NCBI GenBank assembly: GCA_964562855.1
Contig: CAZLVB010000005.1
Location: 1 to 38,239 of the forward strand
Direction: 5' to 3'
Length of the DNA: 38,239 bases
DNA from: 2-12-FULL-41-17 sp964562855
GTDB taxonomy: Bacteria > Patescibacteriota > Microgenomatia > Curtissbacterales > GWA2-41-24
How positions within the stretch are numbered: the stretch's first letter is position 1; each line of letters begins with the position of its first letter. This document shows positions 7,734-16,246 of the stretch, one piece after another. The notes beneath the pieces are model-generated. The model made no database searches and had not been told where the DNA came from. It saw only the letters and a list, made by a program, of their open reading frames with translations. The translations under genes were made by a program, and so were the position numbers.

Positions 7734-9359
7734 GTGCAGAAAAAAACTTGGAAGATAGCTTCTTACCCTTCTGCTAAAAAGACTAAGGATTGGCTAACAA
7801 AACTTTTGGCTAAAAATCGAGGCCTGAGTACCCACAGAAAGCTTAAAGAATTCCTTAGCCCGTCAATTGCACAGATTTTTGAAACTAAGTTAACCGACGT
7901 TAACAAAGCATGTGAACGTATTAAAAAAGCAATTGATGGGGGAGAAAAAATTGTTGTTTATTCCGATTACGATGCAGACGGTATTTGTGCAACCGCTGTT
8001 ATGTGGGAAACACTTTACGATCTTGGCGCCAATGTCATGCCCTATGTTCCTCACAGAATAAAGGAAGGGTACGGACTTTCAAAAGACGCAATTGCTCAAC
8101 TTGCCAAATCGCAAGTCAAGCTGATTATTACTGTGGACCATGGTGTTACCGCCAAAGATCAGGTAGATTTCGCAAATAACCTGAATATCGATGTTATTAT
8201 CACCGATCATCACCTGCTTCCCGGCAAGCTTCCGAAAGCCTATGCCCTGGTCCACACAACAGCGCTCTGCGGGGCCGGTGTTTCTTGGCTCTTTTGTTTC
8301 GAACTAGTCAAAAAACTGAAGTCCTCATATAAAGAAACCCTGCTTGAAAAACTTGAACTTGTGGCACTGGCGACAATTGCAGATTTAGTGCCCCTGCTTG
8401 GTGCAAATAGAGCAATAGTCAAGTTTGGCCTGGAAAAAATTGCCCAGACCAAAAGACCGGGTATTTTGGCATTAATGAAGGCCGCGGGAATCAACGGAAA
8501 AATCACGACGCACGAAATTGGACATATTTTGGCGCCGCGCATCAATGCGATGGGCAGGATCGAACATGCGCTGGATTCTTTAAGGTTGCTGTGCGCCAAA
8601 AAGCAGGAAACAGCCCAAGATCTTGCCAATCTTTTGACCAAGACGAACACCAAACGGCAGGATTTAACGGTCAAAGCAGTCAGGCACGCGCTAACTTTAG
8701 TTGACGAAGAACATCTGATAGGCGTTATCACCCATGAAACTTACCACGAAGGAGTCATAGGCCTTATAGCCTCAAGATTAGTTGAGTCTTTTAACAGGCC
8801 GATGATCGTAATCTCAAAGGGAGAGGTTTATTCAAAAGGATCAGCCCGCTCCATACCGGGATTCAATATAGTTGAAGCGATAAGATCATCGGACCATTAT
8901 CTGGTTGACGGTGGCGGTCACCCGATGGCTGCTGGCTTCACAATCGAAACAAAACATATCGAAATATTTACACAAAATATTAGAGATTATGCCCAAAGGT
9001 TTTTAACTAATGAGCATTTGGTGCCAATTGTAAACGTCGAATGCGAACTCGAAAGTGATGATATCAACAACAATACTCTACACCAGATACAAAAGTTTGA
9101 GCCCTTCGGTGTCGCAAACCCCCAACCGGTATTTTTAACAAGAAAGATGTTAGTGGAGGATGTCAGAACTGTCGGCGCAGATGGTGCACATTTAAAACTT
9201 CAGGTCGCCGGATTCAGCGCAATAGGTTTTAACATGGGCCATGAAAAAGCACAACTTAGGCCCGGCAAATTAATTGATTTAGTTTACACACTCTCAGAAG
9301 ATCGCTTCAACGGCACACGAATTCAGCTTAAACTCAAAGACATAGCTGTTTCCGGTTAG
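7734..9359 (+). CDS. recJ: Single-stranded-DNA-specific exonuclease RecJ
   Basis: A 541-residue 5'-3' ssDNA exonuclease used in recombination and mismatch repair. The DHH domain shows SDYDADG (Asp78, Asp80, Asp82), VDHG (134-137) and TDHH (157-160), which bind catalytic metals. The DHHA1 domain shows GVIGLIASRLVESFNRP, GSARSIPGFN and DGGGHPMAAGF. A C-terminal OB-like domain (about 425-541) includes FEPFGVANPQPVF. The start is GTG at 7734; the nearby ATG at 7726 is out of frame. The 3' end overlaps the convergent small gene by 4 nt. Confidence 0.95.
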   Translation: MQKKTWKIASYPSAKKTKDWLTKLLAKNRGLSTHRKLKEFLSPSIAQIFETKLTDVNKACERIKKAIDGGEKIVVYSDYDADGICATAVMWETLYDLGANVMPYVPHRIKEGYGLSKDAIAQLAKSQVKLIITVDHGVTAKDQVDFANNLNIDVIITDHHLLPGKLPKAYALVHTTALCGAGVSWLFCFELVKKLKSSYKETLLEKLELVALATIADLVPLLGANRAIVKFGLEKIAQTKRPGILALMKAAGINGKITTHEIGHILAPRINAMGRIEHALDSLRLLCAKKQETAQDLANLLTKTNTKRQDLTVKAVRHALTLVDEEHLIGVITHETYHEGVIGLIASRLVESFNRPMIVISKGEVYSKGSARSIPGFNIVEAIRSSDHYLVDGGGHPMAAGFTIETKHIEIFTQNIRDYAQRFLTNEHLVPIVNVECELESDDINNNTLHQIQKFEPFGVANPQPVFLTRKMLVEDVRTVGADGAHLKLQVAGFSAIGFNMGHEKAQLRPGKLIDLVYTLSEDRFNGTRIQLKLKDIAVSG

Positions 9360-9616
9360 CCTGCCATCATTTGCGCCGCCTGTTTGTGTCTTTTTCGAGC
9401 TGCTCTCATCGCCTGTACCAGTTCGATTTCAGATTGCCCCATGTTTAACTCAATAGTGCTTGTCCAATAAGATACAAACTTGCCGACCATCTGTTCACCG
9501 CGTTCACCCGTTGCAGCGACATCTCTCAAAAGTTGGCTCAATTCGGCTATCTGCTCAAAGTTTGAATTTTCAGTCTCTGCTCGGATACCGTTTCTTCTTA
9601 TTTCGACAGCTTCCAA
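9356..9616 (-). CDS. Small alpha-helical protein of unknown function
   Basis: About 86 residues, with no family recognised. The sequence is mostly charged helix (EQIAELSQLLRDVAATGERGEQMVGKFVSYW) and ends QAMRAARKRHKQAAQMMAG. I place the start at TTG (complement of 9614-9616) because AAGGAGGTG stands about 8 nt before it; upstream in-frame GTG or ATG codons would lie inside or before the ribosome site. A strong terminator hairpin and a structured leader lie directly upstream on the same strand, so expression may depend on read-through. Confidence 0.6.
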   Translation of the reverse strand: MEAVEIRRNGIRAETENSNFEQIAELSQLLRDVAATGERGEQMVGKFVSYWTSTIELNMGQSEIELVQAMRAARKRHKQAAQMMAG

Positions 9617-9649
9617 ACTATTCACCTCCTTACCCAAGAGTTCAACAAT

Positions 9650-9783
9650 AAAAAAACCTCCCGTTTGGGAGGCATTTTTGTTATATTTGGCTTTAAATTT
9701 TTACGCCATAACCTCCCATCCTTTTGCCTTTGGCAAAAGGATTAAAAGACGGAGGTTTAATGAGTTTAATTTAAAAGCCATGT
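9650..9783 (-). ncRNA. Candidate structured RNA or attenuator leader
   Basis: A minus-strand transcript from the promoter at 9790-9819 would begin near 9783 and run about 134 nt to an intrinsic terminator. It can form nested helices: P1 (TGGCTTTTAAATT near 9780-9768 with AATTTAAAGCCA, 9699-9688), P2 (AACCTCC, 9757-9751, with GGAGGTT, 9716-9710) and P3 (CCTTTTGCC with GGCAAAAGG, 9740-9720). The terminator CCTCCC-AAAC-GGGAGG-T7 follows. The P2 3' arm could instead pair with the CCTCCC arm of the terminator, the geometry of an antiterminator. It matches no RNA family I know. Confidence 0.5.
9657..9672 (-). terminator. Strong intrinsic terminator
   Basis: CCTCCC-AAAC-GGGAGG followed by seven T residues, read on the minus strand. 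On the plus strand the same hairpin is followed by CATTTTTG, so it may also weakly terminate recJ transcripts. It ends about 20 nt before the ribosome site of the gene at 9356-9616. Confidence 0.8.
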
Positions 9784-9789
9784 TTTAAA

Positions 9790-9837
9790 ATTTTAAATAG
9801 GAAAAGCTTTGATTGTCAAGCTTTATTTCGTTAAACT
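9790..9837. promoter_or_regulatory. Overlapping divergent promoters
   Basis: Minus strand: TTGACA (complement of 9814-9819), 18-bp spacer, TAAAAT (complement of 9790-9795), driving the structured RNA. Plus strand: TTGATT (9809-9814), 17-bp spacer, TAAACT (9832-9837), ending 10 nt before the aspS ATG. The two -35 boxes overlap, so firing in one direction may hinder the other. Confidence 0.6.
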
Positions 9838-9847
9838 TAAGGTACGT

Positions 9848-11203
9848 ATGAAGCGAACGCTGGTTGAAGAATGCAATCATAAAGTCAACTCCGGTGTGGT
9901 TCTTTACGGCTGGATAAATACAATAAGGGATCATGGTAAAGTCACCTTTTTAGATTTAAAAGATTTTACGGGTATTATTCAAACTGTCGCTAAGACAAAA
10001 GCCGACGTCTCAGAGGGTGACGTTGTGAAGATAGAGGGGCAAGTTAAAAAAAGGCCTGCCAACATGATCAATCCTCACCTTTCAACCGGACAGATCGAGA
10101 TCGAAATTAAAAATTGCCAAATTATTGCCAAATCCAAAACCCCGCCGTTTCCAGTTGACTCAGACGGGTACGAGATCGAAGAAGCCTTAAGGCTAAAATA
10201 CCGTTATTTGGATTTAAGACGCCAAAGACTGGTTAAGAACTTGAAACTGCGGTTTGAAATGATCTCGCACATGCGGAATTTCCTGAAAGACCGTGGCTTT
10301 GTCGAAATAGAAACGCCAATCTTAACGAAAGCAACCCCGGAAGGCGCCCGTGACTTTTTAGTGCCGTCTCGTCTCCAATTGGGCAAATTTTATGCCCTGC
10401 CACAATCGCCCCAACAATATAAACAGCTTTTGATGGTCGCCGGCTTTGAACGATATTTTCAAATTGCCAGGTGTTTCAGAGACGAAGATCCCAGAGCCGA
10501 TAGGGCATACGGCGAATTCTCTCAACTTGATATTGAAATGGCATTTGTTACCCAGGATGATATCCTTTCTCTGACCGAAGAATTATTTGCGCAAATCACC
10601 GAAAAAGTTTTTAAAAAGAAGGTTTTTAAATATCCGTTTCCAAGAATTTCTCACGACGAAGCTATCAAAAAATATGGCTCGGACAAGTTCGACCTTAGAA
10701 GTAAAAAAGACCCGAATGTTCTGGCGTTTGCATTTGTCGTTGATTTCCCCCTTTTTGAAAAGACGCAAGAAGCACCGATTGCGCCAAGCCACCACCCTTT
10801 TACTGCCCCGAAAGAAGATGACATCAAATATCTCGGTAGGGATCCGATGAAAGTGAAGTCTTACCAGCATGATTTGGTTTGCAACGGACTTGAAGTGGGC
10901 GGAGGTAGCATTAGAATCACCGATGTTGAAATTCAGAAAAAGATATTTAAAATTCTCGGATATAAAGATGCCGAAATTGAAGAAAAATTTGGACATCTTT
11001 TGGAAAGTTTTGCTTATGGTGTTCCTCCTCATGGCGGCATCGCACCCGGAATTGAAAGACTCTTGATGGTCGCCGCAAATGAACCCAATACCAGAGAGGT
11101 TATAGCATTTCCAATGACAGCTTCCGGCCAAACATCAGTTATGGATGCTCCCTCAAATGTGCCGGAAAGATCATTAAAAGAGTTGAAACTCAAGGCCGGT
11201 TAA
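9848..11203 (+). CDS. aspS: Aspartate--tRNA ligase lacking the GAD insertion domain
   Basis: A 451-residue class II synthetase; bacterial AspRS is usually near 590. An N-terminal OB anticodon-binding domain (GWINTIRDHGKVTFLDLKD) precedes the catalytic core with RYLDLRR, FVEIETPILTKATPEGARDFLVP, motif 2 (FRDEDPRADRAYGEFSQLDIEM) and motif 3 (GGIAPGIERLLM). After KYGSDKFDLRS the chain goes almost directly to FVVDFPLFE, so the roughly 120-150 residue GAD domain is missing. I chose ATG 9848 rather than an upstream TTG because of the promoter position. The discriminating or non-discriminating type cannot be decided here. Confidence 0.93.
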   Translation: MKRTLVEECNHKVNSGVVLYGWINTIRDHGKVTFLDLKDFTGIIQTVAKTKADVSEGDVVKIEGQVKKRPANMINPHLSTGQIEIEIKNCQIIAKSKTPPFPVDSDGYEIEEALRLKYRYLDLRRQRLVKNLKLRFEMISHMRNFLKDRGFVEIETPILTKATPEGARDFLVPSRLQLGKFYALPQSPQQYKQLLMVAGFERYFQIARCFRDEDPRADRAYGEFSQLDIEMAFVTQDDILSLTEELFAQITEKVFKKKVFKYPFPRISHDEAIKKYGSDKFDLRSKKDPNVLAFAFVVDFPLFEKTQEAPIAPSHHPFTAPKEDDIKYLGRDPMKVKSYQHDLVCNGLEVGGGSIRITDVEIQKKIFKILGYKDAEIEEKFGHLLESFAYGVPPHGGIAPGIERLLMVAANEPNTREVIAFPMTASGQTSVMDAPSNVPERSLKELKLKAG

Positions 11204-11216
11204 GATACTTCCCTAA

Positions 11217-12119
11217 ATGCGTATCTTGTTTATTGTCCTCTTACTTTTACTAACCATACTTTTTCTGGCAGTCCAGAATAATATAATAAAATTTCGTCAA
11301 AATATTTCCCCCCCAAAGCTTTCAGCTCAAGTTGAACCCACGCTTTTTTCTTATCCTGTAAAATCCGAAGAATTTAAAGAAGCACCGTCTATTTCGGCAA
11401 GATCAGCAGTTGCAATCGACGCAAAAACCGGCACAACTCTTTTTGCGAAAGAACCAAATTCGCGTCACTTTCCTGCATCAGTCACCAAACTTATGACAGC
11501 TATTGTAACGCTTGAAAAGTGCACACCAGAAACGCAGATTCGTGTAAGTACTGTCTTTACGGAAGGTACTCAGATGGGCCTTGAGGCACAAGATGTAGTT
11601 ACGGTGCAAAGTTTGCTTCAGGGAATGCTTATATCTTCAGGCAACGATGCCGCTTACGCTTTAAGTTTAGGGTGTGCAAGTTCTTACAATCAGTTTATTG
11701 CGCAAATGAATCAGAAAGCGAAAGAGCTTGCAATGTCAAATACCCATTTTACTAATCCTGCCGGATTTGATGATCCTGCCCATTATTCCACTGCACGGGA
11801 TCTGGCTAAACTTGCCAAAGTAGCTGTTGCCAACCCGTTAATCTCAAAAATTGTTTCTACAAAAAGCACCGTCGTAACAGACGTTACAGGTAATAAATCT
11901 TATTATCTTGAGAACATTAATCAACTGCTTGGGGAAGTCCAAGGTTTGGAGGGCGTCAAGACGGGACAAACAGAAGGTTCGCTGGAAGTCTTGGTGACCA
12001 AAACTACGCGCGCAAAAAACACTATTATTGTAGTAATTTTAGGGTCGAGTGATAGATTTGGCGAGACAAAACAGCTTATCGAATGGGCATTTGCCAATCA
12101 CCGATGGCTTGCCCCGTAG
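11217..12119 (+). CDS. D-alanyl-D-alanine carboxypeptidase (peptidase S11, PBP5 class)
   Basis: A 300-residue penicillin-binding protein that trims the terminal D-Ala from peptidoglycan stem peptides. An N-terminal hydrophobic helix (residues 2-19) is a signal or anchor. The three active-site motifs are intact: SVTK (Ser88-Lys91), SGN (141-143) and KTG (248-250). The C-terminal domain of classical PBP5 is absent, as in many short S11 enzymes. It lies 13 nt after aspS and converges with the next gene across a 2-nt gap. Its presence indicates a peptidoglycan wall. Confidence 0.92.
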   Translation: MRILFIVLLLLLTILFLAVQNNIIKFRQNISPPKLSAQVEPTLFSYPVKSEEFKEAPSISARSAVAIDAKTGTTLFAKEPNSRHFPASVTKLMTAIVTLEKCTPETQIRVSTVFTEGTQMGLEAQDVVTVQSLLQGMLISSGNDAAYALSLGCASSYNQFIAQMNQKAKELAMSNTHFTNPAGFDDPAHYSTARDLAKLAKVAVANPLISKIVSTKSTVVTDVTGNKSYYLENINQLLGEVQGLEGVKTGQTEGSLEVLVTKTTRAKNTIIVVILGSSDRFGETKQLIEWAFANHRWLAP

Positions 12120-12121
12120 TC

Positions 12122-13156
12122 CTATCTGGTCCAGTCATCACTAATCGCAGAAACATAGGCTATCAAGCCGTTGTCACTCTTAAAGACATAAACTGGTAGC
12201 AAGAATCCCTGAGAAGTCTTTGTTTCCAGATAAGCAAGGGATACGTCACGTATAGCAAAAATTTCCGAGTCTGGAGGGAATTTATTAAAAGCTGCGTTAG
12301 CGGACTTTAAATCTTCAAATGCCCTGCCTGCGCCCTTTAATGGATAAGTAGCGAATTTATGTTTTTCTACTAATTGTCTTGCTAAACTTGCTGCGACGAC
12401 TCTATTTTGTGAAACCAAAACCTGAACTACGGGCAAATTTTCGCGTGAAGAAATAACTGGAATCTTGTCTATATCTGCTCTTATGAAATTTACCTCGACA
12501 AGATTTGCGTTAACCAAAGCAGGTGTTTCGACAAGATTATTGCCGTCAATTCTCAATGTTCTACTTTCAATCTTTTCGGGCGGAAATTCGCTCAGCTCAA
12601 AATTGAAATTATTCAAAAAGTTAATCGCAGCTTGTTTTGCCTCATCCACATTCCGTGGTCTTGATGAGATGACTCTCGTATCCTGAGTGTAATTGCTGGT
12701 GAATTCGAAATTACCAGAGGCTGTATTGATAGTTATTGTTCTTGTCTCCTCCTTAGGGTCCGTAAATTTTAAAAGACGCAAATCGAGATTTTGAGGTTCC
12801 CTTGTAAAGCCTATCTGTGACACTAGGGCTTTAGTTGTTTCTATCTGGCCAAAAGAGGACTCTTCACCTCCAAATGAAAAAACTTTAATTTTTTCACCAA
12901 GCTGGGGCAATTGACCACTGATAGTTTCTATTTTGTAGTTGATACCAGCAGGCGGTCTGATTCCCTCAGAAAGATCGAGCTTAGGTATTTTACCAAAGGC
13001 AACTGTGGCCGGAGGCGGGGAAGGAGGAAATAAGGAGTTTTTTATTGAATTACCGATCGTCCATAGTGTAAATAACGCGAGTAAAGCCCCGGCAACAAAG
13101 ACTACTTTAATAAATGTTTTTTTGGAAAATTCACTGGCTTCGCTAAGGGTAGGCAT
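12122..13156 (-). CDS. Membrane-anchored protein of unknown function
   Basis: A 344-residue protein. Residues 15-37 form one membrane helix (FIKVVFVAGALLALFTLWTIG) after a short cytoplasmic head, followed by a proline-rich linker (PPSPPPATV) and a long extracytoplasmic domain with mixed beta and alpha character (for example RNVDEAKQAAINFLNNFNF). I recognise no domain; the repeated alpha/beta pattern recalls peptidase-propeptide or YycH-like folds, but nothing specific supports this. The ATG is divergent from gltX across a 30-nt promoter region. Likely conserved in CPR relatives. Confidence 0.6.
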   Translation of the reverse strand: MPTLSEASEFSKKTFIKVVFVAGALLALFTLWTIGNSIKNSLFPPSPPPATVAFGKIPKLDLSEGIRPPAGINYKIETISGQLPQLGEKIKVFSFGGEESSFGQIETTKALVSQIGFTREPQNLDLRLLKFTDPKEETRTITINTASGNFEFTSNYTQDTRVISSRPRNVDEAKQAAINFLNNFNFELSEFPPEKIESRTLRIDGNNLVETPALVNANLVEVNFIRADIDKIPVISSRENLPVVQVLVSQNRVVAASLARQLVEKHKFATYPLKGAGRAFEDLKSANAAFNKFPPDSEIFAIRDVSLAYLETKTSQGFLLPVYVFKSDNGLIAYVSAISDDWTR

Positions 13157-13171
13157 TAAGAACCTGTCTTT

Positions 13172-13180
13172 TGATACAAT
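13172..13180 (+). promoter_or_regulatory. Extended -10 promoter of gltX
   Basis: TGATACAAT: the TACAAT hexamer (13175-13180) with an upstream TG, ending 6 nt before the gltX ATG. No convincing -35 is needed for an extended -10. The predicted mRNA would be leaderless. Confidence 0.5.
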
Positions 13181-13186
13181 TTTACC

Positions 13187-14446
13187 ATGTCCAATGTTGT
13201 AACACGCTTCGCACCATCACCCACAGGAACGCCGCATATCGGCAGTATCAGAACGGCGCTTTTTAACTTTCTGTATGCTAAAAATCAAAAAGGAACGTTT
13301 ATTCTAAGGATCGAAGATACGGACAGAAAAAGATTTATCCCAGAATCTGTTGATCAAATTAGAAAAAGCTTAAAAGCCCTAGATCTCGAATGGGATACTG
13401 AAGAAGTCCAGTCAAAAAGGCTTAAAATTTACCGTAAATATATCGAAATATTAAAAAAGGAAGAGCAGGCTTATTCTGATGAAGGCGCTGTCAGATTTAA
13501 AGTTCCCAAAGACAAAAAATTGACTTGGATTGATTTAGTCCACGGCGCAATTACCTTCGCATCAGACGTAATTGAGGATTTTGTTCTACTTAAGGCAGAC
13601 AATTATCCGACATACCACTTTGCATCAGTTGTAGATGATCATGAGATGGAAATATCTCATGTACTTCGCGGAGATGAATGGATTTCCTCAACACCCAAGC
13701 ATCTTCTTCTCTACGAAGCCTTCGGCTGGGCGCCGCCGAAATTTGCTCACATGCCGACAATTATTGGTACCGATCACAAAAAGCTTTCTAAAAGACAGGG
13801 TGCAAAATCTGTTTTTGAATATCTTGACGAGGGATATTTACCGGAAGCTTTAGTGAATTTTCTCGCTCTTTTAGGTTGGTCACCCAAAGGCGATAAAGAG
13901 CTTTTTTCTTTGGATGAATTAACAGGCGTTTTTTCAATCGAGAGAATTAACAAAAACAATCCGATATTTAATCTTGAAAAACTTCGTTGGTTTAATAACC
14001 AGTGGATTAAGAAATTAAAAGACGATGATCTATCGGCAAGGATTAGCAAGCACTATCCAAATTACCCAAAAGAATTAATTGTAAAACTGGCCACTCTTAT
14101 AAAGGAAAGAATGTTTACGCTTAAAGAATTTAAAGATCTTTGCGATTTTATATTTGAATCCCCACAGGTAACATCCATCCCGCCTGTTTCTTCGGCAGAT
14201 ACGACGATTGTCAATCTTTCTAAGGAGTTTGGGGAAGTTCAAGATTGGGAAGCGTCTGAAATAAAAAAAACCATCGAGCTCGTTGCCGAAAAATCAAATG
14301 AAGATCGTATCGCAACTATTACTGCAGTCAGAAACATCGTGTCAGGCAAGACTGTTACCCCGCCCCTTTACGAATCGTTGGAAATACTGGGAAAAGAAGA
14401 AACTGTCAAAAGGCTAAATGACTATCTCAAAAAAAGAAAAAAGTAG
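13187..14446 (+). CDS. gltX: Glutamate--tRNA ligase
   Basis: A 419-residue class I synthetase charging tRNA-Glu (and perhaps tRNA-Gln if the cell uses GatCAB). The HIGH-type motif is PSPTGTPHIGSIRTALFNF (HIGS at 17-20), followed by RIEDTDRKRF; the KMSKS-type motif is KLSKR (199-203). Family markers LVHGAITF, HVLRGDEWISSTPKH and YEAFGW are present. It is about 60 residues shorter than typical bacterial GluRS, mainly at the C-terminal anticodon-binding end. It heads a tight run of four genes; its end overlaps the next by 29 nt. Confidence 0.93.
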   Translation: MSNVVTRFAPSPTGTPHIGSIRTALFNFLYAKNQKGTFILRIEDTDRKRFIPESVDQIRKSLKALDLEWDTEEVQSKRLKIYRKYIEILKKEEQAYSDEGAVRFKVPKDKKLTWIDLVHGAITFASDVIEDFVLLKADNYPTYHFASVVDDHEMEISHVLRGDEWISSTPKHLLLYEAFGWAPPKFAHMPTIIGTDHKKLSKRQGAKSVFEYLDEGYLPEALVNFLALLGWSPKGDKELFSLDELTGVFSIERINKNNPIFNLEKLRWFNNQWIKKLKDDDLSARISKHYPNYPKELIVKLATLIKERMFTLKEFKDLCDFIFESPQVTSIPPVSSADTTIVNLSKEFGEVQDWEASEIKKTIELVAEKSNEDRIATITAVRNIVSGKTVTPPLYESLEILGKEETVKRLNDYLKKRKK

Positions 14447-15089
14447 AAAAGTCATCGTCGGCATTTTTGCCCATCCGGACGACGAGGCATTTGGGCCAGG
14501 TGGCACCTTGGCAAAGTTGGCCAAAGATAACGATGTTTTTATCATTTGTGCAACTCGCGGAGAGGCAGGCGAGGGAGGCAAAAACTTAGCAAAAATAAGA
14601 GAGAAAGAACTTAAAGAATCTGCAAAAGTTCTAGGTGTTAAACAAGTTTTTTGCCTTGGTTTTATAGACGGCACTCTTTCAAATTCCACGTATCATCTTT
14701 TAGCAGAGAAAATTGAATCGGAATTAAAAAAATTAAAGCCGAATCTTCTAATAACTTTCGAGCCGTTGGGAATTTCCGGCCATATCGATCATATTGTTGT
14801 TTCACTTGTAACCACATACGTTTCCCAAAAATTACAACCCAAACCCGAAATTCTTTATTACTGCACAACAGATCAAGCGTCATCTAAAATGAAGGATTAT
14901 TTCATTTACTTCCCTCCGGGATACGCAAAAAGAGCAGTAGATAAAGTTGTCGATATCAAAAATGTTTGGGATATAAAATTAAAAGCAATGTATTGTCACA
15001 AGTCCCAAATGCAAGATGTAAAAAGAATTTTACAAATAATCAAAGCACTACCCAAAGAGGAATATTTTTTAACCCACATTCATCGCTAG
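14418..15089 (+). CDS. PIG-L family (LmbE/MshB-like) N-acetylglucosamine deacetylase
   Basis: A 223-residue zinc-dependent deacetylase. It carries AHPDDEAFGPGG near residues 18-29 (metal-binding HPDDE), TRGEAGEGG, REKELKESAKVLGV, and a later HIDH motif (GISGHIDHIVVS) supplying the third metal ligand. Family members deacetylate GlcNAc conjugates, including MshB in mycothiol and BshB in bacillithiol synthesis. It overlaps the gltX 3' end by 29 nt and abuts the next gene with no gap. That gene encodes an MshC-like ligase, so a joint pathway is possible. Confidence 0.88.
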   Translation: MTISKKEKSRKVIVGIFAHPDDEAFGPGGTLAKLAKDNDVFIICATRGEAGEGGKNLAKIREKELKESAKVLGVKQVFCLGFIDGTLSNSTYHLLAEKIESELKKLKPNLLITFEPLGISGHIDHIVVSLVTTYVSQKLQPKPEILYYCTTDQASSKMKDYFIYFPPGYAKRAVDKVVDIKNVWDIKLKAMYCHKSQMQDVKRILQIIKALPKEEYFLTHIHR

Positions 15090-16241
15090 ATGCAAATTTA
15101 TAACACCTTTTCGCAGAAACTGGAGAATTTAAGTCTTAATAAGCCCATCGGAATCTACGTTTGCGGTATCACTCCTTATGACACCACCCACATAGGTCAT
15201 GCTTTCACGTTCATTATCTATGATGTTCTAGTGAGATATTTAAGATTTTTAAAAGCCGATGTTACCTATGTGCAAAATGTAACCGATGTAGATGACGACA
15301 TTTTAATTAGGGCAAAATCAACTGGGTTAAATTGGCAAAAATTAGGCAAAGTCGAAGTAAAAAAATACCAGCAAGATATGCGATCTTTAAATATGCTTGT
15401 TCCCGACGTTTTTCCAAAGGCCACCGGCCATATCAAGGAGATGATCAATATTATAAAAACTTTGCTTTCCAAAAATTTAGCATATCTAAAAAATGGCAAT
15501 GTATACTTTGATATTGGCAGCGATAGAAATTTTGGCAAACTTTCCAAATTAGATTATAGAGCGCAACTGGAAATTGCCAATGAAAGAGGCAATTTTCCCC
15601 AAGATTCAAACAAAAGAGATCCGTTGGATTTCGTGCTTTGGCAAGCCGAAAAAAGAGGAGAGCCTTTTTGGGATTCTCCTTGGGGAAGAGGTCGACCCGG
15701 CTGGCATATCGAATGCTCGGCGATGAGCTTGAAGTATCTTGGACCAACCGTAACAATCCACGGCGGGGGAGAAGATCTGATTTTTCCTCACCATGAGGCG
15801 GAAATCGCCCAAAGCGAAAATTATACGGGAGAAAAATTTGTAAATATCTGGATGCATACACAAATGGTTTATTGTGACAACAAAAAAATGAGCAAAAGTT
15901 TAGGAAACATGCTTTTCGTATCAGATCTTCTAAAAAAATATTCACCAAACGCAATCAGAATTTTTCTACTTTCTCATTTTCACAGAATGGCGTGGAATTA
16001 TGAGGAGCAGGAATTAAAAAAAGCTCAAAAATTCGCCGAAAATTTAGAAAAGTTTAAAAAGGCAAAAATATTAACAGAAAACCAGTTAAGAAAAATTGCC
16101 CCAAGTTTTTTTAAAGCTATGGACAGAGATCTTGATATTCCTATGATATTAAAATTCATCAATAAAATTAGTGACACAAAAGATAAAACAACCCCCTCGG
16201 TCGTCAGAACTTGCTTGGGAATACTTGGTCTTAAATTTTAA
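15090..16241 (+). CDS. cysS: Cysteine--tRNA ligase or MshC-like cysteine ligase
   Basis: A 383-residue class I enzyme that activates cysteine with ATP. Zinc ligands include Cys25 (YVCG) and those in GWHIECSAM and FPHHEAEIAQ; HIGH is THIGHA (33-38) and KMSKS is intact (266-270). The N-terminal motif CGITPYDTTHIGHAFTF and TDVDDDIL match MshC and its CysS-like relatives better than classical CysRS (CGPTVYD, DVDDKI). The protein stops just after the DALR-like helices, as MshC does, with no CysRS C-terminal domain. It could charge tRNA-Cys, or join cysteine to an amino sugar. Confidence 0.85.
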   Translation: MQIYNTFSQKLENLSLNKPIGIYVCGITPYDTTHIGHAFTFIIYDVLVRYLRFLKADVTYVQNVTDVDDDILIRAKSTGLNWQKLGKVEVKKYQQDMRSLNMLVPDVFPKATGHIKEMINIIKTLLSKNLAYLKNGNVYFDIGSDRNFGKLSKLDYRAQLEIANERGNFPQDSNKRDPLDFVLWQAEKRGEPFWDSPWGRGRPGWHIECSAMSLKYLGPTVTIHGGGEDLIFPHHEAEIAQSENYTGEKFVNIWMHTQMVYCDNKKMSKSLGNMLFVSDLLKKYSPNAIRIFLLSHFHRMAWNYEEQELKKAQKFAENLEKFKKAKILTENQLRKIAPSFFKAMDRDLDIPMILKFINKISDTKDKTTPSVVRTCLGILGLKF

Positions 16242-16246
16242 TCTCC

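Noticed and set aside
8240..8731. 163-codon antisense open frame in recJ
   Set aside because: recJ has clear motifs through this region; the antisense frame has no family resemblance.
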